Made by a program: the position numbers and the translations under genes | Shown here: in pieces, positions 1-8,733 of the stretch | Numbering within the stretch: the stretch's first letter is position 1 | How the letters are laid out: each line of letters opens with the position of its first letter | Source: Thermus sp. JCM 17653 | GTDB lineage: Bacteria; Deinococcota; Deinococci; Deinococcales; Thermaceae | Reading direction: 5' to 3' | Assembly: GCA_001311585.1 (NCBI GenBank) | Contig: BBBN01000011.1 | Coordinates: 1 to 14,557 of the forward strand | Length of the DNA stretch: 14,557 bases | Notes under the pieces: generated by a model | Databases searched by the model: none | Told to the model about the DNA's origin: nothing | The model's input: only the letters and a program-made list of their open reading frames with translations

Positions 1-1
1 C

Positions 2-571
2 CTCTCCGACCGGGTCTTTTGGCAGGTGGGCCAGGTGCGGCGCCGCCTCTACGGGCCCCTACCCCCCTGGGACGGCACCTTCCTCCTGGTCCTGCCCGAG
101 GGGCCGAGGACGCGGGGGGAGCGGGAGCGGTTTCGGCGGGAGATGGCCCTTTTGGGCTTTGGGAGCCTGCAAAGCGGGGTCTACCTGGGAGCGAGGGCGG
201 ACCTCGAGGCCACCCGGGAGCTGCTGGGCTTCTACGGCCTCCAGGCCACCCTCTTCCGCGCCGCCCACCTGGGCCCCAAGGAGGAGGTCCTGAAGGCCTT
301 CCCCCTGGAAAGGGCCCTGGCCCACTACCGGGCCCTCTTCCCCCTCGAGGTGCCCGAGGGTCCGGAGGAGGCCTATAGGGCCCTCACCCGCCTGGTGCAC
401 GAGATGCGCAAGGTGCTCTTCCTAGACCCCCTTCTTCCCCCGGAGCTCGGCCCCCAGGGCTTTCCCCGGGAGGCCTTTCTCAGGACCCGGGAAGCCCTCT
501 ACCGGAGGGCCCTTCCCTTCCTTAAGGAGCTAGGGCTTCCCCTTTCAGACTTTTCACCCGCCTCCTGGTAG
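2..571 (+). CDS. paaX: PaaX-family transcriptional regulator (5' partial)
   Basis: The frame is open from base 2, so the gene begins before the window and its N-terminal winged helix is not visible. The visible 189 residues match the PaaX central and C-terminal regions: a PLPPWDGTFLLVLPE strand-rich segment, then FGSLQSGVYLGAR, then a C-terminal part with HEMRKVLFLDPLLPPELGP and FPREAF, which resembles the W/H-RxxxFLDPxLPxxLLP signature of the family. PaaX proteins are repressors of phenylacetyl-CoA catabolism genes that release DNA on binding phenylacetyl-CoA. That role is inferred from the family; no paa catabolic gene lies inside the window. There is no frame break. The stop is 9 bases before the next gene, so it may share a transcript with the binding proteins. 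Confidence 0.82.
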   Translation, partial: LSDRVFWQVGQVRRRLYGPLPPWDGTFLLVLPEGPRTRGERERFRREMALLGFGSLQSGVYLGARADLEATRELLGFYGLQATLFRAAHLGPKEEVLKAFPLERALAHYRALFPLEVPEGPEEAYRALTRLVHEMRKVLFLDPLLPPELGPQGFPREAFLRTREALYRRALPFLKELGLPLSDFSPASW

Positions 572-580
572 CTCGGGGGG

Positions 581-1766
581 ATGAGGCGCTTCCTCCTCGC
601 CCTGGCCCTTTGGGGAACGGCGCAGGCCCAGGTGGTCCTTCCCTTCTGGCACACGGCGGGCCCTCCCGGGGACCGGGTGCTCCTGGAGGCGGTCCGGAGC
701 TTCAACGAGAGCCAGAAGCCTACCGCGTAGAGCCCCGCTACGCGGGGGACTACCGGGAGGCCGGGGTGAAGCTCCTCTCCGCCTTGCGCTCCGGCGGGGC
801 CCCGGTCCTCTTCCACGGGGAACTCTCCTTCCTGGCCCGCCTGGCCCAAGAAGGGGTGGCCCTCCCCTTGGACCCCTACCTGCAGGGCCTCCCCCAGGAC
901 CTCTATCCCAGGGCCCTCGAGGCGGGCCAGGTGAGGGGGAAGACCTACGGCCTGCCCCTGGGGCTTTCCGTGCCCGCCCTTTACTACAACAAGGACGCCT
1001 TCCGCGCCAAGGGGCTTAGGGCCCCAAGGACCTGGCCCGAGGTGGAAGAGGCCGCCGCCAGGCTCACCAGCCGCACCGCCAAGAGCCTGGTGGTCTCCAC
1101 GGACATCTGGAGCTTCAACGCCATGGTCATGAGCCTGGGGGGGAGCCTGGTGAAGGAGGGCCTTCCCAACTTCACCTCCAAGGAGGCGGTGGAGGCCTTG
1201 GAGAGGCTTTACCGCATGGTGCAGAAGGGCCACGCCCAGGCCAGGAACCTGGCGGAGGCCCCCTTCGCCGTGGCCGACTTCCTCAGGACCAAGGCCTTCA
1301 TGGGCCTCGCCCCCACCACCGCCTTGCCCGTGGTCCTCTCCCAGACCTCCCTTCCCTTCGGGGTGGGCCTGGCCCCCCTGCCCAAGGAACGGAGGGGACG
1401 GTGCCCCTCTCGGGGGCGGTCCTCGCCGTGCTCAAGGGGGCAGGCCCCGAGGAGGCCCGGGGGGCGGTGGCCTTCTGGCTCCACTTCCTGGACCCTAGGA
1501 GGCAGGCGGACTGGGTGCGCACCACCTGGTACCTGCCCTTGAGGAGGGCGGCCGAGGGGGAGCTCAAGGACTTCCTCCAGGACCCCGAGCGGCGCGCGGT
1601 CTTCTCCCAGGCCGAGGTGGCCCGCCCCTGGAGCCAGGACCCGGAGATGGTGGTCTGGTACGGCTTTCTGGAGGAGGCCCTGGAGCGGAGCCTCAAGCAG
1701 GGGGTAAAGCCCGAGGCCGCCCTGGCGGAGGCCCAGCGGAAGGCCCTGGCGGCGGAACGGCGCTGA
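581..1766 (+). CDS. UgpB-like ABC transporter solute-binding protein, copy 1 (frame broken twice)
   Basis: Restored product is about 395 residues, normal for family 1 extracellular solute-binding proteins (glycerol-3-phosphate/sugar type). It starts with a signal peptide (MRRFLLALALWGTAQA, then QVVLPFWH) and contains ALYYNKDAFRAKGLRAPRTW, the YN-x-D-F-x-x-x-G-L-x-x-P-x-T-W pattern of this family. The protein should be exported and hand a ligand to an ABC permease; no permease or ATPase gene is adjacent, so the substrate cannot be read from context. The frame is lost near 715 (AAGCCTAC where AAGGCCTAC restores QKAYRVEPRYAGDY) and near 1392 (CGGAGGGG where CGGGAGGGG restores KEREGTVPLSG). Both fit a missing G. 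It is a close paralogue of the next gene. The ATG sits directly after a G run following the paaX stop, with no strong Shine-Dalgarno. Confidence 0.85.
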
Positions 1767-1801
1767 GGCCCTTTCTGACCCGGGGCTGACAATAGGGGTG
1801 G

Positions 1802-1807
1802 TAGAAT
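1802..1807 (+). promoter_or_regulatory. Candidate -10 hexamer TAGAAT, near-leaderless promoter for the second binding protein
   Basis: TAGAAT lies 7 bases before the ATG at 1815 in the short gap after the first binding-protein gene. This is the spacing expected for a leaderless transcript. I see no good -35 hexamer at 16-18 bases upstream, and no Shine-Dalgarno between the hexamer and the ATG. Confidence 0.45.
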
Positions 1808-1814
1808 CGCCCCC

Positions 1815-3008
1815 ATGGGAAAGCTCTGGCCCCTGGTCTTCCTCCTCCTCCCCGCCCTGGCCCAGACGGAGGTCCCCTTCTGGCACGCCATGGACGGCCC
1901 GGCGGGAAGCTCCTTTCGCAGTTCGCCCAGGAGTTCAACGCCCGGCAGGGCCAGTACCGCGTCCTGCCCCAGTACGCCGGGGACTACCGGGACGCCGAGG
2001 CCAAGCTGGTGTCCGCCTTGCGCACGGGAGGGGGGCCGGTGCTCTTCCAGGCGGAGATCTCCTTCTTTCCCCGCCTGGTGGCCGAGGGGAAGGCGGTGGC
2101 CCTGGATTCCTACCTGGCCCTGGACCCGGCCTTCCTCGAGGACCTCTTTGAGCCCGCCTGGAACTACGGGGTGGTGGAGGGGAAGCGCTATGGCCTGCCC
2201 CTCAACACCTCCACCCCGGTCCTCTTCTACAACCTGGACGCCTTCCGGGCCAAGGGGCTCAAGGTCCCCAGGAACTGGAAGGAGTTTGAGGACACCGCCA
2301 GGGCCCTCACCACCCGCCAGGCCAAGGGCTTCATCTTCGTCACCGACCCCAAGGCCTGGCTCTTTGAGGCCATGGTGACCAGCCGCGGGGGGAGCCTGGT
2401 CAAGGAGGGGAGGCCCAACTTCACCTCCAAGGAGGCCCTGGAGGCCCTGGAGATGCTCCACCGCCTGAACCGAGGGGGGGCCCTCTCGGCGCGGAGCATG
2501 GCCGAGGCCACCTTCGCCCAGCTGGACTTCGTGCGCACCAAGGGATGATGGTCATGGCCTCCATCGCCAACTGGCCCGCCGCCGAGAACTTCTCCTTCGC
2601 CTTCACCCTGGGGGTGGCCCCCGTGCCCCGGGAGCCCGGGGGCCGGGTGCCCATGGGCGGGGCGCAACTGGTGGTGCTCCAGGGCTCCAGGGAAGCCCAG
2701 GTCCGGGGGGCGGTGGAGTTCTGGAAGTACCTCATGGAGCCCCGGAACGTGGCCCGCTGGGTGGAGGCCAGCTACTACGTTCCGTGCGCAAGTCGGCCAT
2801 CCCCCTCCTGGAGGGCTTCTACCGGGAAAACCCCTTCCGCAAGGTGGCCTTTGAGCAGATCGCCTACGCCCAGGAACGCCCCCGCCTTCCCCAGTTCTCC
2901 ACCTGGGCGAGCCTTTTGGCCGAGGCCTTGGAGAAAAGCCTAAAAGGGGGTGTCCCTCCCCAGCGGGCCCTGGAGGAGGCCCAGAGGAAGGCGGAAGCCG
3001 TCCGGTAG
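1815..3008 (+). CDS. UgpB-like ABC transporter solute-binding protein, copy 2 (frame broken three times)
   Basis: Restored product is about 398 residues. The signal peptide is MGKLWPLVFLLLPALAQ, followed by TEVPFWHAMDGPAGK. The family pattern VLFYNLDAFRAKGLKVPRNW is present. It is paralogous to copy 1 along its length: PFWH near the mature N-terminus, a shared YAGDYR segment, SLVKEGxPNFTSKEA in mid-protein, and a matching C-terminal AEAQRKA/EEAQRKA tail. Frame breaks occur near 1907 (an A missing from GGAAAG), 2543 (a G missing before ATGATGGTC) and 2783 (a C missing in TACGTTCCC). Each one-base repair gives continuous family sequence (PAGKLLSQF, RTKGMMVMASIAN, YYVPVRKSAIP). It presumably binds a related small solute such as a sugar or glycerophosphodiester; the ligand is not determined. 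Confidence 0.85.
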
Positions 3009-3018
3009 GGCCGCAGGC

Positions 3019-3037
3019 GAGGGTTAAGAAAACCCTC
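3019..3037 (+). terminator. Small hairpin between binding-protein and isomerase genes
   Basis: GAGGGTT (3019-3025) and AACCCTC (3031-3037) form a perfect 7-bp stem with a 5-base loop, 11 bases after the stop of the second binding protein. It is followed by TTCCC, not a T tract. It could be a weak terminator or a processing element; the evidence is only the inverted repeat. Confidence 0.3.
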
Positions 3038-3052
3038 TTCCCGGGAAGTAGC

Positions 3053-3826
3053 ATGGAGGCCATGCGCCTAGGCTTCAGCCCCTTCAACGCCGAGCTGGGC
3101 TACGAGAAGGCCTTTCCCCTGGCGGCGGAGCTGGGGACGGACCTCGAGGTGGCCTACGACCTCCACGAGGTCCTGCCCCTGCCGGGCCCCAAGGACCTCC
3201 GGGCCACGGGGGAAGCCCTGGGGGTGGGCTTCACCCTCCACCTCCCCTTCGTGGAGCTGAACCCGGCAAGCCTCATCCCCAGCGTCCGCAAGCTCTCCCA
3301 GGAGCGCCTCCTCCGGGCCCTGGAGTTCGGGGAGGCCCTGGGGGCCAGGGTGGGGGTCCTCCACACCGGCCAGGTCCCCCTCCGCCACCCCCTGGCCCTC
3401 GCCCTGGCCCGGGAGGCCCTGGAGGAAACCCTCTCCCTCCTCGCTGTCTCCCCCTTCCCCGTGGCCCTGGAAAACCTGGCCCTGGAGGAAGGGGACCTCC
3501 TCCGGGCCCGAGGAGCTTAAGGCCCTCCTAGACTGCTTCCCCGGGCTTGGCTTCTGCCTGGACGTGGGCCACGCCCTGGTGGAGCTTGGGCCTCGAGGGC
3601 CCCTCCTCTACTGGGAAGCCCTGGGAGAGAGGCTTCTCCACCTCCACCTCCACGACAACCACGGCCGACGGGACGACCACCTCCCGTGGGGGCGGGGAGC
3701 GTCCCCTGGGAAGGCCTGGCCCCCTTCCTCCGGGGTTTTCCGGGGACGGCGGCCCTGGAGGTGGGCGGGAAGGAGGAGGGCGTCCGGCAAAGCGTCCGCC
3801 GCCTGCGGACCCTCCTCGCCTCCTGA
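3053..3826 (+). CDS. Sugar-phosphate isomerase/epimerase-like TIM-barrel protein (frame broken)
   Basis: Restored product is about 258 residues and fits the xylose isomerase-like TIM barrel/AP endonuclease 2 family (PF01261). Metal-site-type motifs appear in family order: FTLHLPFVELNP, GVLHTGQ, VALENLALEEG, GFCLDVGHALVE and LLHLHLHDNHGRRDDHLPVGAG. These usually bind a divalent metal; the substrate is not predictable. The frame changes near 3504-3511, where either one extra base or, more likely, two missing bases (restoring LLRGPEELKALL) explain it. It changes again near 3684, where a missing C restores DDHLPVGAGSVPW. The ATG at 3053 has GGGAAG 4 bases upstream. An in-frame ATG at 3062 (MRLGFSPFNAELGY) is the alternative start. 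Confidence 0.75.
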
Positions 3827-3855
3827 GGGGACATCTGTCCTTGCGGGGCTAGCCT

Positions 3856-3884
3856 TATAGTGGTGGGGTAGGGGTTTGTACCCC
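3856..3884 (+). promoter_or_regulatory. Candidate promoter and leader hairpin of the cytochrome bc operon
   Basis: TATAGT at 3856-3861 is a good -10 hexamer about 44 bases before the ATG at 3905; the matching -35 position (ATCTGT) is poor. In the presumed leader, GGGGT (3871-3875) and ACCCC (3880-3884) form a 5-bp hairpin with a TTGT loop. GGGAGG at 3896-3901 is the ribosome-binding site, just upstream of the start codon. Confidence 0.45.
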
Positions 3885-3904
3885 CCTTCACATAGGGAGG
3901 CAGA

Positions 3905-4622
3905 ATGGTCGTAGACGGATTGAGGTGTACCTGGACGGGGCCCAGGAGCCCCTGGCGGTGCTCAAGGAACCCCCCTACCGGCTCAGGCTGGACACCAAAA
4001 GGCTCCCCGACGGGGAGCACACCTTGCGGGTGGTCACCCACTTTCGCGGGGGCGGCCAGGAGATACGGGAGATCCCCTTTACCGTCAACAACTACCCCGA
4101 CGTCCTGGTCCTGGGCGTGGACGAGGGAAGCGAGGTGGCGGGGGAGGTGGAGCTCCGCTTGAGCGTGGGCGAGCCCGAACTCCCCGTGGAGCCCCAACGC
4201 TTCAACCCCCTCTGGTACGCCGTGGCCCTCCTGGTGGTCCTGGGAGGGGTCTGGGGTTACTTCGCCCTCTCCCCGGCCGCCGAGAAGATCGTGGAGCAGG
4301 TGGCCCCGCCCGCCCAGGAAACCCAGGCCCAAGGGGCGGCGGTGCCCGCGGGAGTGGACCCGGCCTCATGGAGAAGGGCAAAGCCGTCTACGAGGCGCAC
4401 TGCGCCGCCTGCCACCAGCAAAACGGCCAGGGCATGCCCCCGGCCTTCCCCGCCCTGGCGGGCAACCCCAACCTGAAGGACGCCAACCTCATCCTGAACG
4501 TGGTGAAGAACGGGCGCGGCACCATGCCCGCCGTGGGAGCGGGCTTCAGCGAAGAGGAACTGAAGGCGGTGGCCACCTACATCCGCAACAGCTTCGGCAA
4601 CAGCTTCGGCCCCGTGGAGTAA
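3905..4622 (+). CDS. fbcC: Cytochrome bc complex, membrane-anchored cytochrome c subunit (frame broken twice)
   Basis: Restored product is 239 residues. Residues 5-95 are strand-rich (RIEVYLDG, YRLRLDTKRLPDGEHTLRVV, IPFTVNNYPDV, EVELRLSVGE) and look like an immunoglobulin-type fold. A single membrane helix follows at about 103-122. After a Pro/Gln/Ala-rich linker comes a class I cytochrome c domain with CAACH at 167-171 and the probable Met ligand in GTMPAVG (Met208). There is no N-terminal signal peptide, so the helix must act as the anchor, with the heme domain outside and the N-terminal domain in the cytoplasm. It should carry electrons from the Rieske protein towards soluble cytochrome c. 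Frame breaks: near 3916 (a C missing from GACCGG) and 4365 (a C missing from GCCCTC, restoring DPALMEKGKAVYE). First gene of the fbcCDFB operon. Confidence 0.87.
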
Positions 4623-4630
4623 GGAGGAGG

Positions 4631-5112
4631 ATGTACCGCAACGACCCCATCCTGCCCACCTTCGCCCTCATCCTGGCGGCGGGCCTCTTCTACGCTGCTA
4701 CCTGGACGGCCTCTACATCGCCCGCCTCCTGGGGCACACCCCCGAAGAGCTCTCCGTGGGCCAGATCGGCCTCATGGCCTTCGGGGCCGTCCTCCTCCTC
4801 TACGGCCTCATCGGCCTGGTCTCTTACTGGCTCGAGGGCATAGAGCTCCGCCCCGGGCGCCACTTCCCCACCCCTGCCACCGCCCCGGTGGCCGGGGGGG
4901 TGATCCTGGTCCTCCTCCTCACCGCCCTCTCCGGCTTCTTCGTGCGGCTCCTCATCTACTCCGCCCAGACCGGCCACAACCCCACCTGGCTCCAGGGCCT
5001 GATCTTCGGGTCCATCAGCCTGGTGGTGGCGGCCCTCTTGGGCATCTACAAGAAGTTCTTCGGCCGGGACGAGGTCATCACCGAGGAGGAGAAGAGCCAT
5101 TTCCCCTGGTAA
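4631..5112 (+). CDS. fbcD: Cytochrome bc complex, small integral membrane subunit (frame broken once)
   Basis: Restored product is 160 residues with four probable membrane helices, at about 7-28, 47-70, 86-112 and 120-142. It ends in a polar tail, GRDEVITEEEKSHFPW. The position between the cytochrome c and Rieske genes matches FbcD, a subunit of the four-part Thermus bc1 complex that binds no cofactor motif I can see. The stop of fbcC is 8 bases upstream, and AAGGAGGAGG directly before the ATG is a very strong ribosome-binding site. Near 4697 one base is missing (GCTGCTACCTGG); restoring a G or C gives LFYA-G/A-YLDGLYIARLLGH. Assignment rests on context and topology, not on a catalytic motif. 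Confidence 0.8.
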
Positions 5113-5122
5113 GAGGTAGAGC

Positions 5123-5750
5123 ATGGACGAACGCGAGATCCGCTTAAGGCAGTCCCGAAGGAGGCTTTTCCTCAAGACGGCCATCGGCACCGGCATCGGC
5201 CTGTCCCTGGTCTCCGCCTTCTACGTGGGGGCGAGCCTCCGTCCCAAGCAAGAGGTGACCCCGGAGAAGGAACCCTTGAAGGAGGGGGATATCCTGGTCT
5301 ACGCCCAAGGGGGAGGGGAACCCAAGCCCATCCGTCTGGAGGAGCTAAAGCCGGGAGAGCCCTTCGTCCTGGCCTACCCCATGGACCCCAAGACCAAGGT
5401 GGTGAAGAACGGGGAGGCCAAGAACACCGTCCTGGTGGCCCGCTTCGCCCCAGAAGAGCTTGCCCCCGAGGTGGCCCAGCACGCCGTGGAGGGCGTGGTG
5501 GCCTACTCGGCGGTCTGCACCCACCTGGGGTGCATCGTGAGCCAGTGGGTGGCGGACAAAAAGGCCGCCCTCTGCCCCTGCCACGGCGGGGTCTACGACC
5601 TGGCCCACGGGGCCCGCATCATCGCCGGTCCCCGCCCCGCCCCGTGCCCAGCTTCCCCTTAAGGTGGAGGAGGGCGTCTTGGTGGCGGCCGGGGAGTTCC
5701 TGGGCGAGGTGGGGGTTAAGGCCGAGGCCGGCCTCTTTTGCCACACCTAG
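5123..5750 (+). CDS. fbcF: Rieske iron-sulfur protein of the cytochrome bc complex (frame broken near the 3' end)
   Basis: Restored product is 209 residues. The two Rieske motifs are CTHLGC (Cys132, His134, Cys137) and CPCHGG (Cys151, Cys153, His154). Cys132, His134, Cys151 and His154 bind the 2Fe-2S cluster; Cys137 and Cys153 form the conserved disulfide. RRLFLK at 13-18 ahead of a hydrophobic stretch (19-37) is a twin-arginine signal that also serves as membrane anchor. The protein takes an electron from quinol bound at cytochrome b and passes it to the cytochrome c subunit. Near 5631 and 5649 two C residues appear lost; restoring them gives [20 protein letters not shown] and a stop at 5748-5750. 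AGAGGTAG before the ATG is the ribosome-binding site. Confidence 0.92.
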
Positions 5751-5759
5751 GAGGGAAGC

Positions 5760-7020
5760 ATGTACAAGTGGCTAGACGAACGCCTGGACCTCACGGGGCT
5801 CTACCAAAAGGTGCTCCGCAAGGCCTTTCCCGTGCACCACTCCTTCTTCCTAGGGGAGATCACCCTCTTCGCCTTCGTGGTCCTGGTGCTCACCGGCATC
5901 TTCCTCACCCTGAACTACGAGCCTCCATCCGCGAGGTCAAGCTCCCCGACGGGCGCACGGTACCCGCCGCCTACGGGAGCGTCCTTTACATAGACAGCCT
6001 CCCCTTCGGGGCGGTGATCCGGAGCCTCCACCACTGGTCGGCCCACGTGATGATCGCCGCCGCCTTCCTCCACATGCTCCGGATCCTCCTCACGGGGGCC
6101 TACAAAAAAACCCCGGGAGCTCAACTACCTGGTGGGGCTTGGGCTCTTGGGCCTGGCCGTGGTCACCGCCTTCACCGGCTACGCCCTCCCCTACGACAAC
6201 TACGCCGTGACCGCCACCCGCATCGGCTACGGCATCGCGGGCTCCATCCCCTGGATCGGGGCTACCCTGGCGGAGGTGATGTTCGGAGGGGAGTTCCCGG
6301 GCTCGGCCAGGTCCATCCCTAGGCTCTATAGCCTCCACGTCCTCTGGCTTCCCCTCCTCCTCATGGCCCTCATCGGCCTCCACCTGGTGATCATGGTCAA
6401 GCAGAAGCACACCCAGCCCCCCTACGCCCAAAGGGTGGCCCCAGGGAAGATCCTGGGGGTCCCCATGTACCCCCAGCAGATGGTCATGATGCTGGTCCTC
6501 TTCGCCCTCTACGTGGGCCTCATGACCATGATCGCCGGGGCCTTCCTCGCCCACCCCATCGAGGCCTTCGGTCCCCCCACCCCCAACACCCCGGCGGTGA
6601 AGCCCGACTGGTACTTCCTCTGGATCTACGGCATCCTGCAGCTCATCCCCTCCAGCTGGGAGTTCCGCCTCCTAGGAGCCACCATCGGCCCAGAGTTCAT
6701 CGGAGGGGCCTTGGTTCCCGGAGTCCTGGCGCTGATAGGCCTCCTTTTGCCCTTCGTGGACACCCGGAAGGACAAGATGCGCTACATGGAGCTCCCCTCG
6801 GAGCACCCGGTGCGCACCAGCGCCATCCTGGCCCTTTTGGTCTTCTTCCTGATGGCAAGCCTCGCCGGGTACAAGATCGACTTCCAGCAGCAAGGCCTCC
6901 TCCTGGGGAACAATGCCGTGCTCTGGACCTGGTCCTGGGGGGCCCCTCCTCACCTTCTTCCTCTCCTACACCCTGATGCGCATCTTCTACGGGAAAAGCG
7001 AAGGGGAGAGGGCGCTCTGA
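5760..7020 (+). CDS. fbcB: Cytochrome b of the cytochrome bc complex (frame broken)
   Basis: Restored product is about 420 residues, a full-length b-type subunit with N-terminal b6-like and C-terminal subunit-IV-like halves. The heme ligands are probably His91/His105 (13 residues apart) and His193/His208 (14 apart, the b6-type spacing). The quinol-site motif is PDWY at 282-285, not PEWY. This fits menaquinone, the Thermus quinone. [15 protein letters not shown] is the conserved helix C region. Frame breaks: near 5923 (C missing, restoring [14 protein letters not shown]); an A7 run at 6104-6110 where A6 restores [12 protein letters not shown]; and two missing C near 6929 and 6946, restoring [13 protein letters not shown]. 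The TGA is followed directly by a hairpin repeat. GGAGGGA upstream is the ribosome-binding site. Confidence 0.92.
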
Positions 7021-7063
7021 TACCACCCCATGCTGGCTTGGGCCAGCATGGGGGCCCCCGGGG
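7021..7063. repeat. Stop-codon-abutting palindromic repeat, copy 1 (probable terminator)
   Basis: Immediately after the cytochrome b TGA comes TACCACCCCATGCTGGC. CCCCATGCTGGC (7026-7037) pairs perfectly with GCCAGCATGGGG (7042-7053) around a TTGG loop, followed by a GGGGGCCCCC run. A second copy, in the opposite orientation, follows the tupC stop codon at 11587 down to 11548. Both lie at convergent gene ends, so a terminator or 3'-end stabilising role is likely. There is no T tract. Confidence 0.8.
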
Positions 7064-7073
7064 CTTGGACGAA

Positions 7074-7102
7074 GAAAGCCCCCGCCAGAGGCGGGGGCTT
7101 TC
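7074..7102 (-). terminator. Rho-independent-type terminator of rpsA
   Basis: GAAAGCCCCCGCC and GGCGGGGGCTTTC form a perfect 13-bp stem with a 3-base loop, starting 12 bases past the S1 stop on the minus strand. On that strand the stem is followed by TTCGTCC and its own right arm ends in CTTTC, giving a short U-rich end. It is symmetric enough to act on the plus strand too. Confidence 0.75.
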
Positions 7103-7114
7103 GGCCAAGCAAGC

Positions 7115-8712
7115 TTACTTCTTTTCCTCCTCCAGCCCCAGGCTCGCCAGAAGGTCGCCGTAGAGGTCGCCCAGCTTCACGCTGGCGGTGGCGGTGGGCA
7201 CGGCGGAGGCATCGTAGAGGTTGTACTCGGCCACGGCGCCGTACTCGTACTCCCGGCGCTCCTCGCGGCGGCCCGTGGGCTTGCGCTTGCCCCGGGCCTC
7301 CTTGCCCTTGGGACGGCGGGGCCGCTCCTCCTCCGCCTTGGGGGGAGGTGGCGGAAGGAGGCGCTTGCGGGAAAGGGAAATGCGCTGCTCCACGGGGTCG
7401 ATGTTGAGAACCACCACCTCCATCTCGTCCCCCTTCTTGAAGAGGGCGGCGGGGTTTTCCACCCGCCCGTGGTCCAGCTCGGAGACGTGGACCAGGCCTT
7501 CCATGCCCGGCTCCACCTCCACGAAGACCCCGAAGTCGGTGACCCCGGTGATGCGGCCCTTAACCACGGCGCCGGGAGGGTACTTCTCCGTGAGCTGTTG
7601 CCACGGGTCGGGCTGGGTCTGCTTGAGGCCTAAGGAGAGGCGGCGCTCGGCGGGGTCCAGCCTGAGGACCACCACCTCCACCTCCTCCCCCTCCTTCACC
7701 ACCTCGGAGGGGTGCTTGGGGCGCTTGGTCCAGGAGAGCTCGGAGATGTGGATGAGGCCCTCGAGGCCCGGCTCCACCTCCACGAAGGCCCCGAAGGGGG
7801 TGAGGCCCACCACCTTGCCCCGGACCCGGTGCCCACGGGGTACTTCTCCGCCACCGTGGACCAGGGGTCGGGGATGAGGGCCTTGATGGAGAGGTTGACC
7901 CGCTCCTTGGCCGGGTCCACGGAGAGCACCTGGGCCCGCACCTTCTGCCCCTTCTGGAGGACCTCCCGGGGATGGCCGAAGCGGCCCCAGGTGATCTCCG
8001 AGCGGTGGACCAGGCCGTCCACGGGACCCAGGTTGACGAAGGCCCCGAAGTCGGTGACGTCGGCCACGGTGCCCTCCACCACCTGTCCGGGCGCAAGGCT
8101 CTGCAAGAAGGCCTCCTTGGCCTTCTTCTGCTCCTCCTCCAGAAGCACCCGGCGGGAGAGGAGGACCCGCCCCTTCTTGCGGTTAAACTCAATGATCTTG
8201 GCCAGGATCTGCTGGCCCAGGTAGGCGTCCAGGTTAGGGGTGCGCCTCAGGTCCAGCTGGGAGGCCGGGATGAAGGCCTCCACGCCATCCAGGTCGGCGA
8301 CCACGCCCCCCTTGACCTTCTCCTTCACCGTGACGGTGACCGGCTCCCCTTTTTCGTAAAGGGCCTGGATCTGGTCCCAGTGCTCCTGGGCCTCCACCTT
8401 CTTGCGGGAAAGGAACACCTGCCCCGTCTCGGGGTCCACCTTGATCACCTGGACCCGCACGGTGTCCCCAGGCTTCAGGAGGCTCTTGAGCTCCTCCTCG
8501 GGGAGGGGCTTCTCGGTGAGCTGGTTGAAGGGGATGATGCCCTCGGTCTTCGCGCCGATGTCCACCGCCACGCCTTCGGAACCCACCAAGACCACCGTGC
8601 CCGTCAGGACCTGGCCGGGGCGCACGCGCTTCTCCAGGCGGGCCTCGGTCTCCTGAAGGGCCTCTTCCATGCTGAAGGTCTTTTCTGGGGTCTGGGTCGC
8701 CTTTTCTTCCAT
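7115..8712 (-). CDS. rpsA: 30S ribosomal protein S1 (frame broken once)
   Basis: Restored product is 532 residues with five S1 RNA-binding domains. Their cores begin at GQVLTGTVVLVGSEGVAVDIG, GEPVTVTVKEKVKGGVVADL, GQVVEGTVADVTDFGAFVNL, GHRVRGKVVGLTPFGAFVEV and GAVVKGRITGVTDFGVFVEV. The E. coli protein has six. After the last domain comes a proline and Lys/Arg-rich low-complexity stretch and a C-terminal tail ending DLYGDLLASLGLEEEKK. S1 binds mRNA leaders on the small subunit. The frame is lost near 7831: one missing C (GGCACC where GGCCACC is expected) restores EKYPVGHRVRGKVVGLTPFG. The ATG at 8712 was chosen because AAGGAGG lies at 8730-8724, about 11 bases upstream. Longer in-frame extensions have no ribosome-binding site. 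Confidence 0.94.
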
Positions 8713-8733
8713 GCCGCCTCTTTCCTCCTTACG

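Noticed and set aside
499..1233. Long open frames on the minus strand opposite the binding-protein genes, also 1209-1886 and 1298-2461
   Set aside because: They mirror the high-GC third positions of the plus-strand genes, give low-complexity Gly/Pro/Leu/His-rich products and match no family. They are shadow frames.
3053..3826. Isomerase-like gene as a genuine pseudogene
   Set aside because: Both breaks are single or double base changes in G/C runs, and all downstream motifs are intact, as in the essential genes of the window. Sequence error is simpler.
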